DNA of 37,017 nt from Cellvibrionales bacterium UBA2618 (GCA_002339165.1 DDJS01000158.1:1-37017), one strand, 5' to 3'; numbered from the stretch's first letter, positions 17,861 through 26,681 are shown. Notes: generated from the sequence alone by a model not told the origin. Numbers and translations are program-made.

Positions 17861-18703
17861 CTAGGGGTTGAGTAGAGCAGTCTTCAGTGCCAGCGCCTGC
17901 TGCTGCAGCTTTTGGGTATTTTCCGGGCCGGTGCGCAGCACCTGCTTTTGCACTGGCAGCAGGCCTTCTAGTTCGGGGTCGGCGAATTCATATAATACCG
18001 ACTCGTGGGTCAATTCAATCGGTTCGACGATGATCGGCGTCGCTAGCACGCGGTCTATGGCCTGCAAGATGATGCCTTCCATCTGTCGCGGGCTGTAGCC
18101 CATCTCGGAAAAGGAGGCTTCCAGAAGCGGCCGTGCCAAGTGAAACATTTTTGCTGCCGCGACCGTGTCGAGTGACATTAGGGCGTCGATGGTGTCGTCG
18201 TAGCGCTCGTAATTGCCGGCGTTTAACCAGATAGTTTGACCGTCTTTGTGGGTGGTAAATTTATCCTTCGGCGCGCTTAGCGGGAAAATTTTTGATAGCA
18301 CTACGCCGCGAGACAAACCATCTAGATAACTCGCTGACCGACGCAGTAGATCATCGGCAGTCAGCCATTGTGCGAAGTGTGCATGTGCCGAGACCTGTTG
18401 CATGCGCTCGCGCACAAAGCCGTCGCTGTCGTCTAGGTCGGGAAGTTTGATCGGTTCGGGGGCGGGTTGTTGCGGGCTAGGTGGTGCTTCCACGACTGCT
18501 GGAGTGGGAATTTCTAGCTCAGGCACTTGCAGTTCTTCGATCACTAACTCAACCACCTCGGGTGTCGGGGCAATAGCTTCGAGGTCGACCTCATCGTTTC
18601 CCTGAATCCGATAAAGGAGGCCAGCGGCGACAATAATTGCGGCGATAACGCCAAGCGCGGCAATGATCGTGCTGGCGCTTAATTTTTTGTCTGTGGATTT
18701 CAT
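17861..18703 (-). CDS. DUF3014 family single-pass membrane protein
   Basis: Uncharacterised protein of 280 residues that I place in DUF3014. A short basic N-terminus is followed by one transmembrane helix (about 11-32), then an acidic, Pro/Glu/Val-rich linker (about 35-85), then a conserved globular domain starting with LPDLDDSDGFVRERM, a signature of the family. The domain probably lies in the periplasm. It is joined by an ATGA overlap to the DUF3108 gene upstream, suggesting a joint role. No function is known. Confidence 0.78.
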   Translation of the reverse strand: MKSTDKKLSASTIIAALGVIAAIIVAAGLLYRIQGNDEVDLEAIAPTPEVVELVIEELQVPELEIPTPAVVEAPPSPQQPAPEPIKLPDLDDSDGFVRERMQQVSAHAHFAQWLTADDLLRRSASYLDGLSRGVVLSKIFPLSAPKDKFTTHKDGQTIWLNAGNYERYDDTIDALMSLDTVAAAKMFHLARPLLEASFSEMGYSPRQMEGIILQAIDRVLATPIIVEPIELTHESVLYEFADPELEGLLPVQKQVLRTGPENTQKLQQQALALKTALLNP

Positions 18704-19473
18704 AGTATTTCCTCAGTGCTGGCGATATTCGGGGTGACGGTGCGGCCATTGATCGCGGCGCTTTCCAGCATCATAGTATAGCGTTCTTTTTTTTCAATTT
18801 GTTCCAGTTTAACCAGTAAATAATCCCACTTTGGTGCCAGCCATACGGTGGTTCGTCGGGAGTCGTTGTCACGCTGGCGTTCCATCACCACGGTGTCTAG
18901 CGGCCCCATGGGTGTCTCCAAAAGTTCTTCTGTGACCTGAATGTAGCGATACATTTGGCGTTTTCCTCGGGCCGCTACTGGGTATTCAAATTGGCTGCGC
19001 CCGCCTGCCAGATCTCGCCGCAGTTGCAGGTGATGGGTTGGAATATCGAGCAGACCGGGTTGAATAGCCATTTGCGCATTGCGCTTGCCTTTGCGATATT
19101 GCAACTGCGATAGATCCCAATCGAAAATCTGTTCTTCGGAGCGCTTTATGCCAAGTATCGAGCGTTGATCGCGATACTCTAAAGGTATCAACTGGCCCTT
19201 TGCCGAGATCTTAAAACGCGCCGACTGGGATATTTCGCCGAACATGCTAGTGGCATCCAGTCGGTCTAAATACTCGCCATCGGCTAAGGCGGTGAGGGTT
19301 TTTACAGCAGTGATCGACATGCCATTGTAGTTTGCAGCGTAAGTCGCATCTATCTGAGAGATATTTATAGCCACAACGGGTGGCGGGAGCGATGGGTTGG
19401 AAAACGCCGATGGTGAACCGCCGGTGGTGGCCAAAAGTAGGCAGATAACTGTGACATATTGCCTTATTTGCAT
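18700..19473 (-). CDS. DUF3108 family secreted protein
   Basis: Predicted periplasmic protein of 257 residues with a signal peptide (about 1-25, ending near SAFS-N) and a DUF3108-like core: YAANYNGMSITAVKTL, then repeated strand-rich segments and a late VWLAPKWDYLLVKLEQIE. ATG 19473 is supported by GGAGG about 5 bases upstream; the longer in-frame reading to 19632 lies within purN. It is 65 bases after purN and overlaps the DUF3014 gene. DUF3108 genes next to purN recur in gammaproteobacteria; the function is unknown. Confidence 0.78.
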   Translation of the reverse strand: MQIRQYVTVICLLLATTGGSPSAFSNPSLPPPVVAINISQIDATYAANYNGMSITAVKTLTALADGEYLDRLDATSMFGEISQSARFKISAKGQLIPLEYRDQRSILGIKRSEEQIFDWDLSQLQYRKGKRNAQMAIQPGLLDIPTHHLQLRRDLAGGRSQFEYPVAARGKRQMYRYIQVTEELLETPMGPLDTVVMERQRDNDSRRTTVWLAPKWDYLLVKLEQIEKKERYTMMLESAAINGRTVTPNIASTEEIL

Positions 19474-19538
19474 AGATTTCCTCCATTGATTTATCAATAT
19501 GCTATACAACTTGTCGGGAGGTATTTGCTGAGGTCTAT

Positions 19539-20210
19539 TTACGCCTCGAAGGTCCGTCCCGTCGGCGCCAGCACCTCTCCGTCCAACAGTGTAGCACCAT
19601 CTTGCATGGACAGCCGTCCCTCGCAGTACCACTGCACTGCCATGGGAAAGATAACATGCTCTACGCCGAGCACTCTGGCGGCAATGTCGGCGGCGCTGTC
19701 ACCGCTAATTATGGGTACTGCGCCCTGTACGATCGGTGGCCCACCGTCGAGTTGGGAGGTGACAAAGTGCACCGTTGTGCCGGCCTCGTTATCGCCGGCG
19801 TCAAGTGCCCGTTGATGGGTGTTCAACCCCGGATACTTGGGCAGTAAGGACGGGTGGATATTCAGCATACGACCGCTAAAACGATCGACAAATTCGGCGC
19901 TTAAAATACGCATAAAACCCGCTAAGATCACTAGGTCGGGGTTGTAGTCGGCCACCGCGGCGGCCAGTGCACGGTCGAAGTCAAGGCGCTTCGGGTACGC
20001 TTGGTGATCGATAATACGCGACGCTATACCGGCGCGTGCGGCCCGTTTAAGGCCAGTTGCCTTGGGTCGGTTACTGATAACACCGACTAAGTCGGCGTTC
20101 AATTGTCGGTTATCGCGAGCGTCGATAAAGGCTTGCAGATTGGAACCGCTGCCAGAGATCAATACCACGATTTTGGTTTTCGCCCGAGCATTTGTGGTGT
20201 CGGGGATCAC
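19539..20210 (-). CDS. purN: Phosphoribosylglycinamide formyltransferase 1
   Basis: Third step of purine synthesis: formylates GAR using 10-formyl-tetrahydrofolate. 223 residues. The N-terminal loop VLISGSGSNLQAFIDA is present, and NIHPSLLPKYPG supplies the catalytic Asn and His. HFVTSQLDGGPPIVQ supplies the catalytic Asp. The start is GTG 20210, in a GTGA overlap with the purM stop, so the two purine genes are translationally coupled. Confidence 0.96.
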   Translation of the reverse strand: MIPDTTNARAKTKIVVLISGSGSNLQAFIDARDNRQLNADLVGVISNRPKATGLKRAARAGIASRIIDHQAYPKRLDFDRALAAAVADYNPDLVILAGFMRILSAEFVDRFSGRMLNIHPSLLPKYPGLNTHQRALDAGDNEAGTTVHFVTSQLDGGPPIVQGAVPIISGDSAADIAARVLGVEHVIFPMAVQWYCEGRLSMQDGATLLDGEVLAPTGRTFEA

Positions 20211-21271
20211 GTCGATAATCCGAGCAGTTCAACTTGCTCGGTGGCATCCTTTCGGGATTCGACGCGACCGAGCAGTAGCGCCTGCTCACCGGTTGCACGA
20301 AGGCTGTCGAGAGCTGCCTGAGTGTCCGCGGCGGGCACGCACACGACCATGCCAATGCCGCAGTTGAGCGTGCGGTGCATCTCGCGTTCGTCGATATTGC
20401 CGGTCTGTTGTAACCAGTCGAATACCTCTGGACGTTGCCATGCGCTGCAGTCTATGACCGCCTTGGTGTCGTCGGGTAGCACTCGGGGTATGTTTTCCAG
20501 TAATCCGCCGCCGGTAATATGCGCCAGCGCGTGCACCGGCTGTTGCGAAATCAATGTCAGTAGCGATTTAACGTAAATTTTGGTCGGTTCCATCAATAGA
20601 TCGATCAGGCGCTCTCCGGACAGCCGCAGTTGGCTCGGGTCGGTCTGGCTTATCTCGATAACCTTGCGAATTAGCGAGAAGCCATTCGAATGTGGCCCGC
20701 TGGAGGTCAAGCCGATCAAGCTATCGCCTGCTACCACAGCGCTGCCATCAATCATCTCAGATTTTTCGACAATGCCAACACAAAACCCGGCGAGATCGTA
20801 GTCCTCGCCCTCGTACATGCCCGGCATTTCTGCAGTTTCACCGCCGATAAGCGCACAGCCTGCTAGCCCACAGCCATCGGCAATGCCGCCAACCACGGCG
20901 GTTGCGGTTTCGACGTCGAGTTTACCGGTGGCGTAGTAATCCAAAAAGAATAGGGGCTCGGCTCCACAGACGATCAGATCGTTGGCGCACATAGCGACCA
21001 AGTCGATACCGACGCGATCGTGCATGTGGTAATCAAGCGCCAGGCGCAATTTGGTGCCGACGCCGTCGGTTCCAGAGACCAATACCGGTTGGTTGTAGCC
21101 GCTGGGGAGTTCAAACAGCGCCCCGAAGCCACCTAGTCCTGATAGCACGCCAGGGCGCCGGGTGCGCCGGGCGGCACTGGCGATGTTATCGATTAGGCGA
21201 TTGCCAGCATCGATGTCGACACCGGCGTCTTTGTAGCTTAGGGGTGCTCGTTCAGGGTTGTGGTTGCTCAT
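20207..21271 (-). CDS. purM: Phosphoribosylformylglycinamidine cyclo-ligase
   Basis: Fifth step of purine synthesis: ATP-dependent closure of FGAM to AIR. 354 residues, the normal length. Family motifs include SYKDAGVDIDAGNRLI, VSGTDGVGTKLRLA, GGETAEMPGMY and ITGGGLLENIPR. It is the first gene of purM-purN, possibly continuing into DUF3108-DUF3014. It diverges from the DUF2066 gene, and the 100-base gap contains that gene's promoter. Confidence 0.97.
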   Translation of the reverse strand: MSNHNPERAPLSYKDAGVDIDAGNRLIDNIASAARRTRRPGVLSGLGGFGALFELPSGYNQPVLVSGTDGVGTKLRLALDYHMHDRVGIDLVAMCANDLIVCGAEPLFFLDYYATGKLDVETATAVVGGIADGCGLAGCALIGGETAEMPGMYEGEDYDLAGFCVGIVEKSEMIDGSAVVAGDSLIGLTSSGPHSNGFSLIRKVIEISQTDPSQLRLSGERLIDLLMEPTKIYVKSLLTLISQQPVHALAHITGGGLLENIPRVLPDDTKAVIDCSAWQRPEVFDWLQQTGNIDEREMHRTLNCGIGMVVCVPAADTQAALDSLRATGEQALLLGRVESRKDATEQVELLGLST

Positions 21272-21334
21272 ACGAAGGTATTCCTCGACAAAGGGGGTAT
21301 TTTAGGGCCCCCGAGGCAAATTTTCATCAAGCAC

Positions 21335-21343
21335 TGGTATAAT
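21335..21343 (+). promoter_or_regulatory. Extended -10 promoter for DUF2066-hda
   Basis: TGGTATAAT is a perfect TATAAT hexamer preceded by the TGn extension. No good -35 hexamer is visible at the usual distance, as is common for extended -10 promoters. Transcription would begin near 21350, giving a leader of about 20 bases before the TTG start at 21371. Confidence 0.6.
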
Positions 21344-21370
21344 GATGAAAATAAATACGGAGATAGTTCA

Positions 21371-22444
21371 TTGAAAGCTCTGCTGGTTGCCAGTTTTTTG
21401 CTGTATTGCATGTTTTTTTGTTCATCGTTATTGGCGGAACAGGTAGACGATCTATATCTAGGACAGGTGCAGGTCACCAATCAGACATCGATGGCGCAGC
21501 AGGCGGGCGTGCGCGATGCGTTTCGTCAGGTGTTGGTTAAACTGACTGGCAATAGCCAAATACTCGGAACGGCCAAGGTCGATGAACTCTTAACCCACGT
21601 TGACGACTATGTGGCTGCTCTCGGATATACCGCGCTGTCAAAAAGTGCAATGTCGTCCAATAACGCCAATATTGGCCTTGAAGTGAATTTTTCCAAGGCC
21701 GCCCTCGACCAGTTCGTGCGCGCCCAAAAATTACCGGTGCTGCCATCCAATCGACCACTTATGTTGATATGGATGATCGGCGACGACGCTCAAACGGGTC
21801 GGCGCCAATTCGTCAATTCGCTGGCGACGCCGAAGATCGCCGATTTGGTTGCCGAAAAATTGCAACAGCGGGGCATTCCATTTGTTTTTCCTGGTTTTGA
21901 TCTCGAAGATCGCATCGCTCTGTCTGAGGACGAGGCTTGGAAAATGGATGCCAGTGCCATCGCCGAGGCGTCTCAGCGCTATCAAAGTGATGTCTGGCTG
22001 TTGTTGCGTTTTTACACTACCTCGTCGGGAGAGGTGCGCGGTTCTTGGTTGTATCAGGCGTCCGGCGAGCGCAAACTCGGCGATGGTCGCGCGGCTAACA
22101 TCGAGGGCTTTGTGCTCTCGAGTCTAGACCACATTGTCGACGGTATCGCCGGTTACTACGCCTACGTGCCGCAGGCTAGGCACAATCAGTTTCAGGTCGA
22201 AGTCGATGGCGTCATAGACTATGCCGGCTACCGGGCATTGAAAAGCCAAATTGAGCAGCTTGAATTGGTTGAAAATCTTCAGATGATTAGCGTCGAGGGC
22301 CCTAAACTGGCATTGTCTGTCGAGGTTGAAGGGGATATCGAATTGTTGTACCAGGCGCTGTTGCGCAGTGGTTATCTGCGGGCGGCTCAGTCTGTTCAGG
22401 CGTTTGATCGCGGGGTTTTATACCTCGCTTGGGCGGCCAAGTGA
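21371..22444 (+). CDS. DUF2066 family exported protein
   Basis: Uncharacterised exported protein of 357 residues. It has a signal peptide (LKALLVASFLLYCMFFCSSLLA) and then the DUF2066 start, YLGQVQVTNQTS...AGVRDAFRQVLVKLTGN. I choose TTG 21371 because GGAG lies about 9 bases upstream and the signal peptide begins there. The longer reading from 21260 starts before the promoter. It overlaps hda by 4 bases. The DUF2066-hda pair next to purM is conserved in Pseudomonas; no function is established. Confidence 0.82.
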   Translation: MKALLVASFLLYCMFFCSSLLAEQVDDLYLGQVQVTNQTSMAQQAGVRDAFRQVLVKLTGNSQILGTAKVDELLTHVDDYVAALGYTALSKSAMSSNNANIGLEVNFSKAALDQFVRAQKLPVLPSNRPLMLIWMIGDDAQTGRRQFVNSLATPKIADLVAEKLQQRGIPFVFPGFDLEDRIALSEDEAWKMDASAIAEASQRYQSDVWLLLRFYTTSSGEVRGSWLYQASGERKLGDGRAANIEGFVLSSLDHIVDGIAGYYAYVPQARHNQFQVEVDGVIDYAGYRALKSQIEQLELVENLQMISVEGPKLALSVEVEGDIELLYQALLRSGYLRAAQSVQAFDRGVLYLAWAAK

Positions 22445-23118
22445 GCCAGCTAAGCTTGGCAATTGCGCTGGACGATCAGGCGACGTTTGATAATTTTTAT
22501 GCGCCCACCGGCACGCCCCAGTTCCTCGCGGCGCACTGTTTGCGCGAGCAGGAACAATCCTATGTCTATCTTTCGGGGGCGCCCGGCACTGGACTTTCAC
22601 ACTTGTTGCAGGCCGCCTGTCAACGTCAACCAAGCGCGCTGTATTTAAATTTGACTACCTTAGCGGAGCATCCCCCGGGGGACGTTCTGCATGGGCTCGA
22701 GGCGAGTGGTACGGTGTGTCTGGACGATTTCGACGAGGTCGCAGCAGCGCCTGAGTGGCAGCAGCCGCTGTTTCATTTTTTCAATCGCTGCCAAGACGGC
22801 GGCACTAAGCTGGTGGTCGCCGCGCACTGTCCATTGGAGGCGTTGCAGGTGCCATTGCCGGATTTGTTGTCGCGGTTAAAATCTGGTGTTGCGCTGCATT
22901 TTAGCGATTATCACGACGAGGATTTGCGGCGGTTGATGCAGTATCGCGCCAACCGTCGTGGGCTCTACCTGTCGAACGAAATTGCACTTTTTATACTCCA
23001 TCGCACCACCCGCAGTACGCGAGTTTTGATGGCGGCTCTGGACGCCATCGACCGCGCATCGCTGCAAGAGCAGCGGCGCATCACGCTGCCGCTGGTCAAA
23101 TCGACGTTGGGGCTTTAA
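22441..23118 (+). CDS. hda: Hda, DnaA regulatory inactivator
   Basis: AAA+ protein that, with the DNA clamp, stimulates ATP hydrolysis by DnaA and so blocks re-initiation. 225 residues. DnaA-like N-terminus (LAIALDDQATFDNFYAP), P-loop region YLSGAPGTGLSHLLQAAC (with Leu-Ser in place of Lys-Ser/Thr, as in Hda-type degenerate loops), Walker B-like VCLDDFDEV, and C-terminal LPLVKSTLGL. The start is GTG 22441 in a GTGA overlap with the DUF2066 stop. The clamp-binding motif near the N-terminus (QLSLAI) fits the Hda QL-[SP]-L-type motif. Confidence 0.92.
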   Translation: MSQLSLAIALDDQATFDNFYAPTGTPQFLAAHCLREQEQSYVYLSGAPGTGLSHLLQAACQRQPSALYLNLTTLAEHPPGDVLHGLEASGTVCLDDFDEVAAAPEWQQPLFHFFNRCQDGGTKLVVAAHCPLEALQVPLPDLLSRLKSGVALHFSDYHDEDLRRLMQYRANRRGLYLSNEIALFILHRTTRSTRVLMAALDAIDRASLQEQRRITLPLVKSTLGL

Positions 23119-23138
23119 CCCACCAAGCGTTGGCTGGG
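23119..23138. terminator. Hairpin between convergent hda and sppA
   Basis: CCCACCAA / TTGGcTGGG stem of 8 bp with one bulge and a 3-base loop, in the 34-base gap between two convergent stop codons. There is no T-run, so it may merely stabilise 3' ends. Confidence 0.3.
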
Positions 23139-23152
23139 CCCGATCACATCAA

Positions 23153-24979
23153 TTATTCAGGGCACTCGACGCAATAGGCATAGATGCCCCGTGGATCGTT
23201 CAAGGTGTCGAGTATTTGCAGCGGTTGCAGGGCTCGCTCGGCGGCGTTAGTTAACCAGTTAGGTAGCCAGTTAGGCGCTGCTGCGCGGCCTAATACGCTG
23301 GCTATGCCGACTGTAAAGTCGCTCATAATTTGTTCAAACATGGTCATCGGTTGCTGTCGATAGTCTATAATATAGTCGTCAATTTGAGCCAGTTCCGCCG
23401 CCACTTGAATGGCGTCGGAGAGGTCGCCTAGTTGGTCTACTAGCCCTAACTCAAGCGCTTTGGTACCGGTCCAAACTCGACCCTCGGCAATCTCTGCAAC
23501 CACGTCTGGGGCTAGCTTACGGCCCTCTCCAACAATCTTTAAAAAGCGCCGATAGATATCTTCGACGCCCATCTGGACAATTGCGCGGGTCTGATCGGTC
23601 ATTTTTTGATCGAGTTGATAGGCCGACGCCATCGAGGTGCTGCCGACGCCATCGGCGCGGATGCCGAGGGCGCTCAAGCCTTTTTCGAAGTTGGGTATCA
23701 AAGCGAAGACGCCTATCGAACCGGTGATGGTCGTCGGCATCGCCAGTACGCGATCGGTTTCAGCGGCTATCCAGTAGCCGCCCGATGCGGCGATGCTGCC
23801 CATCGATACCACTACCGGGATATCGTCTTCGCGAGTTGCGGCAATCGCGTCGCGGATGACCTCGGAAGCAAAGACGCCGCCGCCAGGGCTATCAATACGC
23901 AGTACCACGGCGCGCACCGCGTCGTCGTCGCGGACATCGGCAAACATATCAGCGAGGCTGTCGCCGCCGACCTTACCCTCTGGCTGGCGACCGTCTAAAA
24001 TCTCACCCTTGGCGACGACCACGGCAATTTTGTTCTGTTGTTGCTCGCTCGGCGGCTGCTCTCGATCAATGTTGGCGAGGTAACCATCCAGTCCGATGTA
24101 TTCAAATTCGCCCTGTTTATCGGCCACCAGCTCCTCGAGGTAAGTGTTCATTTCAGAACGCGAAGCGATTCGGTCGACCAATCCAGAGGCCATTGCCAGT
24201 TGCGCCATATTACCGTTCACTGCGCGAAGTTTTACATCCATCTGATTTGCATAATCATCGATGCTGCCAGCCGGTAGTTCGCGCAGCGACTCGATTTTTT
24301 CGCCGTAGTAACGCCAGAGAGTGCTCACCAATCGTCGGTTTTCGTCGCGCGCCAAAGTCGACATCTGATTGCCGATAAAGGGTTCTACCGCGCTTTTGTG
24401 GGTGCCGACGCGAAAGACGTGGACATCGACTTTGAGTTTGTCGAGCGCCTCTTTGAAGTAGCTTGAATAGGAGCCAAAACCGATCAACTGTGCGGAACCC
24501 AATGGATTTAAAAAGATCTTGTCCGCGTGGGCGGCGAGAAAATACTGCTGTTGACCATAGTCGTCGGCAAACGCAATGATGGGTTTGTCGGTCGCTCTAA
24601 AGCGCAGCAGAGCACTGCCAATTTCGGCCAGTTTACTGATACCGCCACCCTGCATATCGTCGAGTCCCAACACTAAATGGCTGATTCGGTCGTCATCGGC
24701 AGCGCTGTCGATGGCGCGCACCACATCTCTAACCAGCGTTTCGGGTTGACTATTGGAGGCTTGATTGAGCGCTTCAGCTATCGGGTCAGTTCTCGTCAAC
24801 TGATCAACCAAAAGACCTTTGGGTTGCAAAAGCAGCGCGCCGCTGTCCGCGATTGGCGGTGTTGGATCGGAAAAGCCGTCGGCAACCACAGCAATAATAA
24901 AACCTAAAATAACCAGACTAACGAGGGTACGGAGCGTGGTGATCAAGCCACCGATAAATCGGAAAAAGCGTTTAAACAT
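23153..24979 (-). CDS. sppA: Signal peptide peptidase SppA, 67 kDa type
   Basis: Inner-membrane serine protease that degrades cleaved signal peptides. 608 residues form the long, duplicated form. The N-terminal membrane anchor is about residues 13-33. The first S49 domain supplies the general base Lys195 in GTHKSAVEPF, and the second supplies the nucleophile Ser399 in MGSIAASGGYW, the usual Ser/Lys dyad arrangement across two domains. It ends the minus-strand run arsC-wrbA-DUF2069-sppA, 36 bases after the DUF2069 stop. Confidence 0.95.
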   Translation of the reverse strand: MFKRFFRFIGGLITTLRTLVSLVILGFIIAVVADGFSDPTPPIADSGALLLQPKGLLVDQLTRTDPIAEALNQASNSQPETLVRDVVRAIDSAADDDRISHLVLGLDDMQGGGISKLAEIGSALLRFRATDKPIIAFADDYGQQQYFLAAHADKIFLNPLGSAQLIGFGSYSSYFKEALDKLKVDVHVFRVGTHKSAVEPFIGNQMSTLARDENRRLVSTLWRYYGEKIESLRELPAGSIDDYANQMDVKLRAVNGNMAQLAMASGLVDRIASRSEMNTYLEELVADKQGEFEYIGLDGYLANIDREQPPSEQQQNKIAVVVAKGEILDGRQPEGKVGGDSLADMFADVRDDDAVRAVVLRIDSPGGGVFASEVIRDAIAATREDDIPVVVSMGSIAASGGYWIAAETDRVLAMPTTITGSIGVFALIPNFEKGLSALGIRADGVGSTSMASAYQLDQKMTDQTRAIVQMGVEDIYRRFLKIVGEGRKLAPDVVAEIAEGRVWTGTKALELGLVDQLGDLSDAIQVAAELAQIDDYIIDYRQQPMTMFEQIMSDFTVGIASVLGRAAAPNWLPNWLTNAAERALQPLQILDTLNDPRGIYAYCVECPE

Positions 24980-25015
24980 AAAATATCTCTATGAGTTGTG
25001 GTGTTAGCGATGCCT

Positions 25016-25357
25016 TTACAGCCCAAGTTTCTGTTTGCAGCGGGCCCAAATCATCGCCGATGAAAACAGTATAGCGGTTAAAACGAGTTCTGCATGATCG
25101 AGTGGATGTGCTCGCGAACCCGCGAGATTGTCGATCGCCATATAAAAATACAGCAGAACCACAAAGCACATCCATATCAGTGTTCGCGTGCTGTCGCGCA
25201 ATAGGCCGGGAATAAAAATCATCAGCGGCACTGGCCACAGGTAAAACACCCAGGGCGCGCCCTGCACCATGGTGTTGACTATTAACACTGCCAATAGGCC
25301 AAAATAACTTGCGTGGGTGAGGTGTCGGGTAACGTTTAAAACGCGTTCTGTGGTCAT
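25016..25357 (-). CDS. DUF2069 family small membrane protein
   Basis: Uncharacterised inner-membrane protein, 113 residues from ATG 25357, with four hydrophobic helices (for example ASYFGLLAVLIVNTMV and TLIWMCFVVLLYFYMAI). I recognise the DUF2069 pattern. An ATG at 25432 in the same frame would add 25 residues and overlap wrbA by 65 bases; it cannot be excluded. Neither start has a strong ribosome site. DUF2069 next to wrbA and arsC recurs in Pseudomonas-type genomes. Confidence 0.75.
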   Translation of the reverse strand: MTTERVLNVTRHLTHASYFGLLAVLIVNTMVQGAPWVFYLWPVPLMIFIPGLLRDSTRTLIWMCFVVLLYFYMAIDNLAGSRAHPLDHAELVLTAILFSSAMIWARCKQKLGL

Positions 25358-25367
25358 TCTGGCGAAC

Positions 25368-25949
25368 TCATTGTAATTTTTGTGCAAGTCGAGCAAGGCG
25401 TTTACCTTGGGTTCGACAGATTTGGATTTCATCGGCGGATAGCTGGTCGCCCTCAACGTGCGTGGCCCCATAAGGACCGCCGCCGCGCTTGGTAGTGGCC
25501 AGAGCCGATTCAGAATAGGGTACACCGCTCAGCAGCATGCCGTGGTGGAGCAGCGGTAGCATCATCGACAGGAGTGTTGTCTCCTGGCCGCCATGCAAGC
25601 TCGATGTCGAGGTGAATACCCCCGCCGGAACACCTATCAGTGAGCCGTTTAGCCATAGATCTGAGGTGCTGTCGATAAAGTATTTGAGTGGCGCGGCCAT
25701 GTTGCCAAAGCGTGTTGGGCTGCCGAGCAGGAGGCCGGCGCAGTCGGCTAAATCTGACTGCTGGCAGAACAGCGGGCCGTCGTCTGGGATATCGTCGGTG
25801 ATCGCTTCGCAGGTACTCGATACAACTGGCACAGTGCGCAGGCGCGCCACCATACCAGCAGATTCGACGCCGATTGCCAATTGTTCGGCAAGTCGACGCA
25901 CATGGCCATGGCGGCTGTAATAGAGTACCAGCAGGTAGGGGTCATTCAT
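25368..25949 (-). CDS. WrbA-like NAD(P)H:quinone oxidoreductase (flavodoxin fold)
   Basis: FMN-dependent two-electron quinone reductase of the WrbA family. 193 residues. The FMN phosphate loop is YSRHGHVRRLAEQLA near the N-terminus, and GSPTRFGNMAAPLKYFID and TSSLHGGQETT are the other flavin-contacting blocks. The family role in oxidative-stress protection is known; the substrate here is inferred. It lies 39 bases after the arsC-like gene and just before DUF2069, suggesting one transcript. Confidence 0.9.
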   Translation of the reverse strand: MNDPYLLVLYYSRHGHVRRLAEQLAIGVESAGMVARLRTVPVVSSTCEAITDDIPDDGPLFCQQSDLADCAGLLLGSPTRFGNMAAPLKYFIDSTSDLWLNGSLIGVPAGVFTSTSSLHGGQETTLLSMMLPLLHHGMLLSGVPYSESALATTKRGGGPYGATHVEGDQLSADEIQICRTQGKRLARLAQKLQ

Positions 25950-25988
25950 CGGTAAACAACGTTTGGGGTGAGTTTTTTGCTGCGCTTA

Positions 25989-26333
25989 TCAAAGTAGTTC
26001 CAGCACGTTTTCAGGGGGACGCCCGATGGCCGCACGCTCGCCGCGCACCGCGATTGGTCGCTGCATTAGTTTGGGATAGTCTAGCATGGCCTGCAGTAAT
26101 CGTTGATCGGACAGGTCGGGATTTTTTAACCCCAACCGCTTATAGTCCTCCTCGGAGCGCCTCAACAGCGCGCGCGGTTCGCAACCCAGCTTGTCGAGGA
26201 TCGCCTGCAACTGCGCGCCATCTAAACGCTGCTCTAAATAGAGGACGATGTCAGGTTCAATATTATGTTCGCGTAGAAGTGCCAAAGTTAGTCTAGACTT
26301 GGAGCACCGAGGGTTGTGGTAGAGGGTGATCAT
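25989..26333 (-). CDS. ArsC/YfgD family glutaredoxin-coupled reductase
   Basis: Thioredoxin-fold protein of 114 residues in the arsenate reductase (ArsC, glutaredoxin-type) family. The active cysteine is Cys10 in HNPRCSKSR. Arg-rich later motifs LLRRSEEDYKRLGL and RPIAVRGERAAIGRPPENVLELL correspond to the anion-binding arginines. The position before wrbA suggests the housekeeping YfgD type rather than an arsenic-resistance gene; there is no ars regulator or efflux pump nearby. Actual arsenate activity is uncertain. Confidence 0.85.
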   Translation of the reverse strand: MITLYHNPRCSKSRLTLALLREHNIEPDIVLYLEQRLDGAQLQAILDKLGCEPRALLRRSEEDYKRLGLKNPDLSDQRLLQAMLDYPKLMQRPIAVRGERAAIGRPPENVLELL

Positions 26334-26681
26334 AGCGTTTCCTGTATTACTGCATTACGCGGCAGATGACGTCAGAGGTCATTAAGCGTTAAATTTCGTT
26401 TTATTTGTAGGTGTGATCGCGTATTTTGCCGCTTTTCGCGTATTTTAACGTTCTCCCTATGATCGACCTTTGTTTGGTGCGTCAATGGCTCGATAGACGC
26501 TGGTTTGATTGACGACGGGTTGTATGATGGGGCATGTTTAGAGGAATCAAGACATATTGGTTTCATGAGCAGCGCCGTGGTACAGCCGTTACCGCGCGAC
26601 GCGACAGGCAACAGATGGCCGTGGGCTCCACCGCTATTTTACGCAGATTTAGGCGCGCTCTGGTGCGTCAGAGGAGGATGA
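26334..26681. other. Divergent spacer between arsC-like and yihY
   Basis: A 348-base gap with no convincing gene. It holds an exact 11-base direct repeat TCGCGTATTTT (26417-26427 and 26436-26446, 19 bases apart) and a strong ribosome site AGAGGAGG just before yihY. A weak 5-bp stem pair GCGTC/GACGC is at 26479-26500. Promoters for both flanking genes must lie here, but I cannot fix their hexamers. Confidence 0.5.
26417..26446. promoter_or_regulatory. Tandem 11-base direct repeat, possible operator
   Basis: TCGCGTATTTT occurs twice with a 19-base period, close to two helical turns, so a protein could bind both on the same DNA face. It lies 84-113 bases before the arsC-like start, and about 235 bases before yihY. 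Confidence 0.35.

Noticed and set aside
25989..26333. Arsenic-resistance island
   Set aside because: Only an ArsC-family gene is present, without ArsR or an efflux pump, in a conserved housekeeping context.
26372..26611. A 79-codon minus-strand open frame in the arsC/yihY spacer
   Set aside because: No ribosome site and a random-looking composition; it covers the direct repeats likely to be regulatory.
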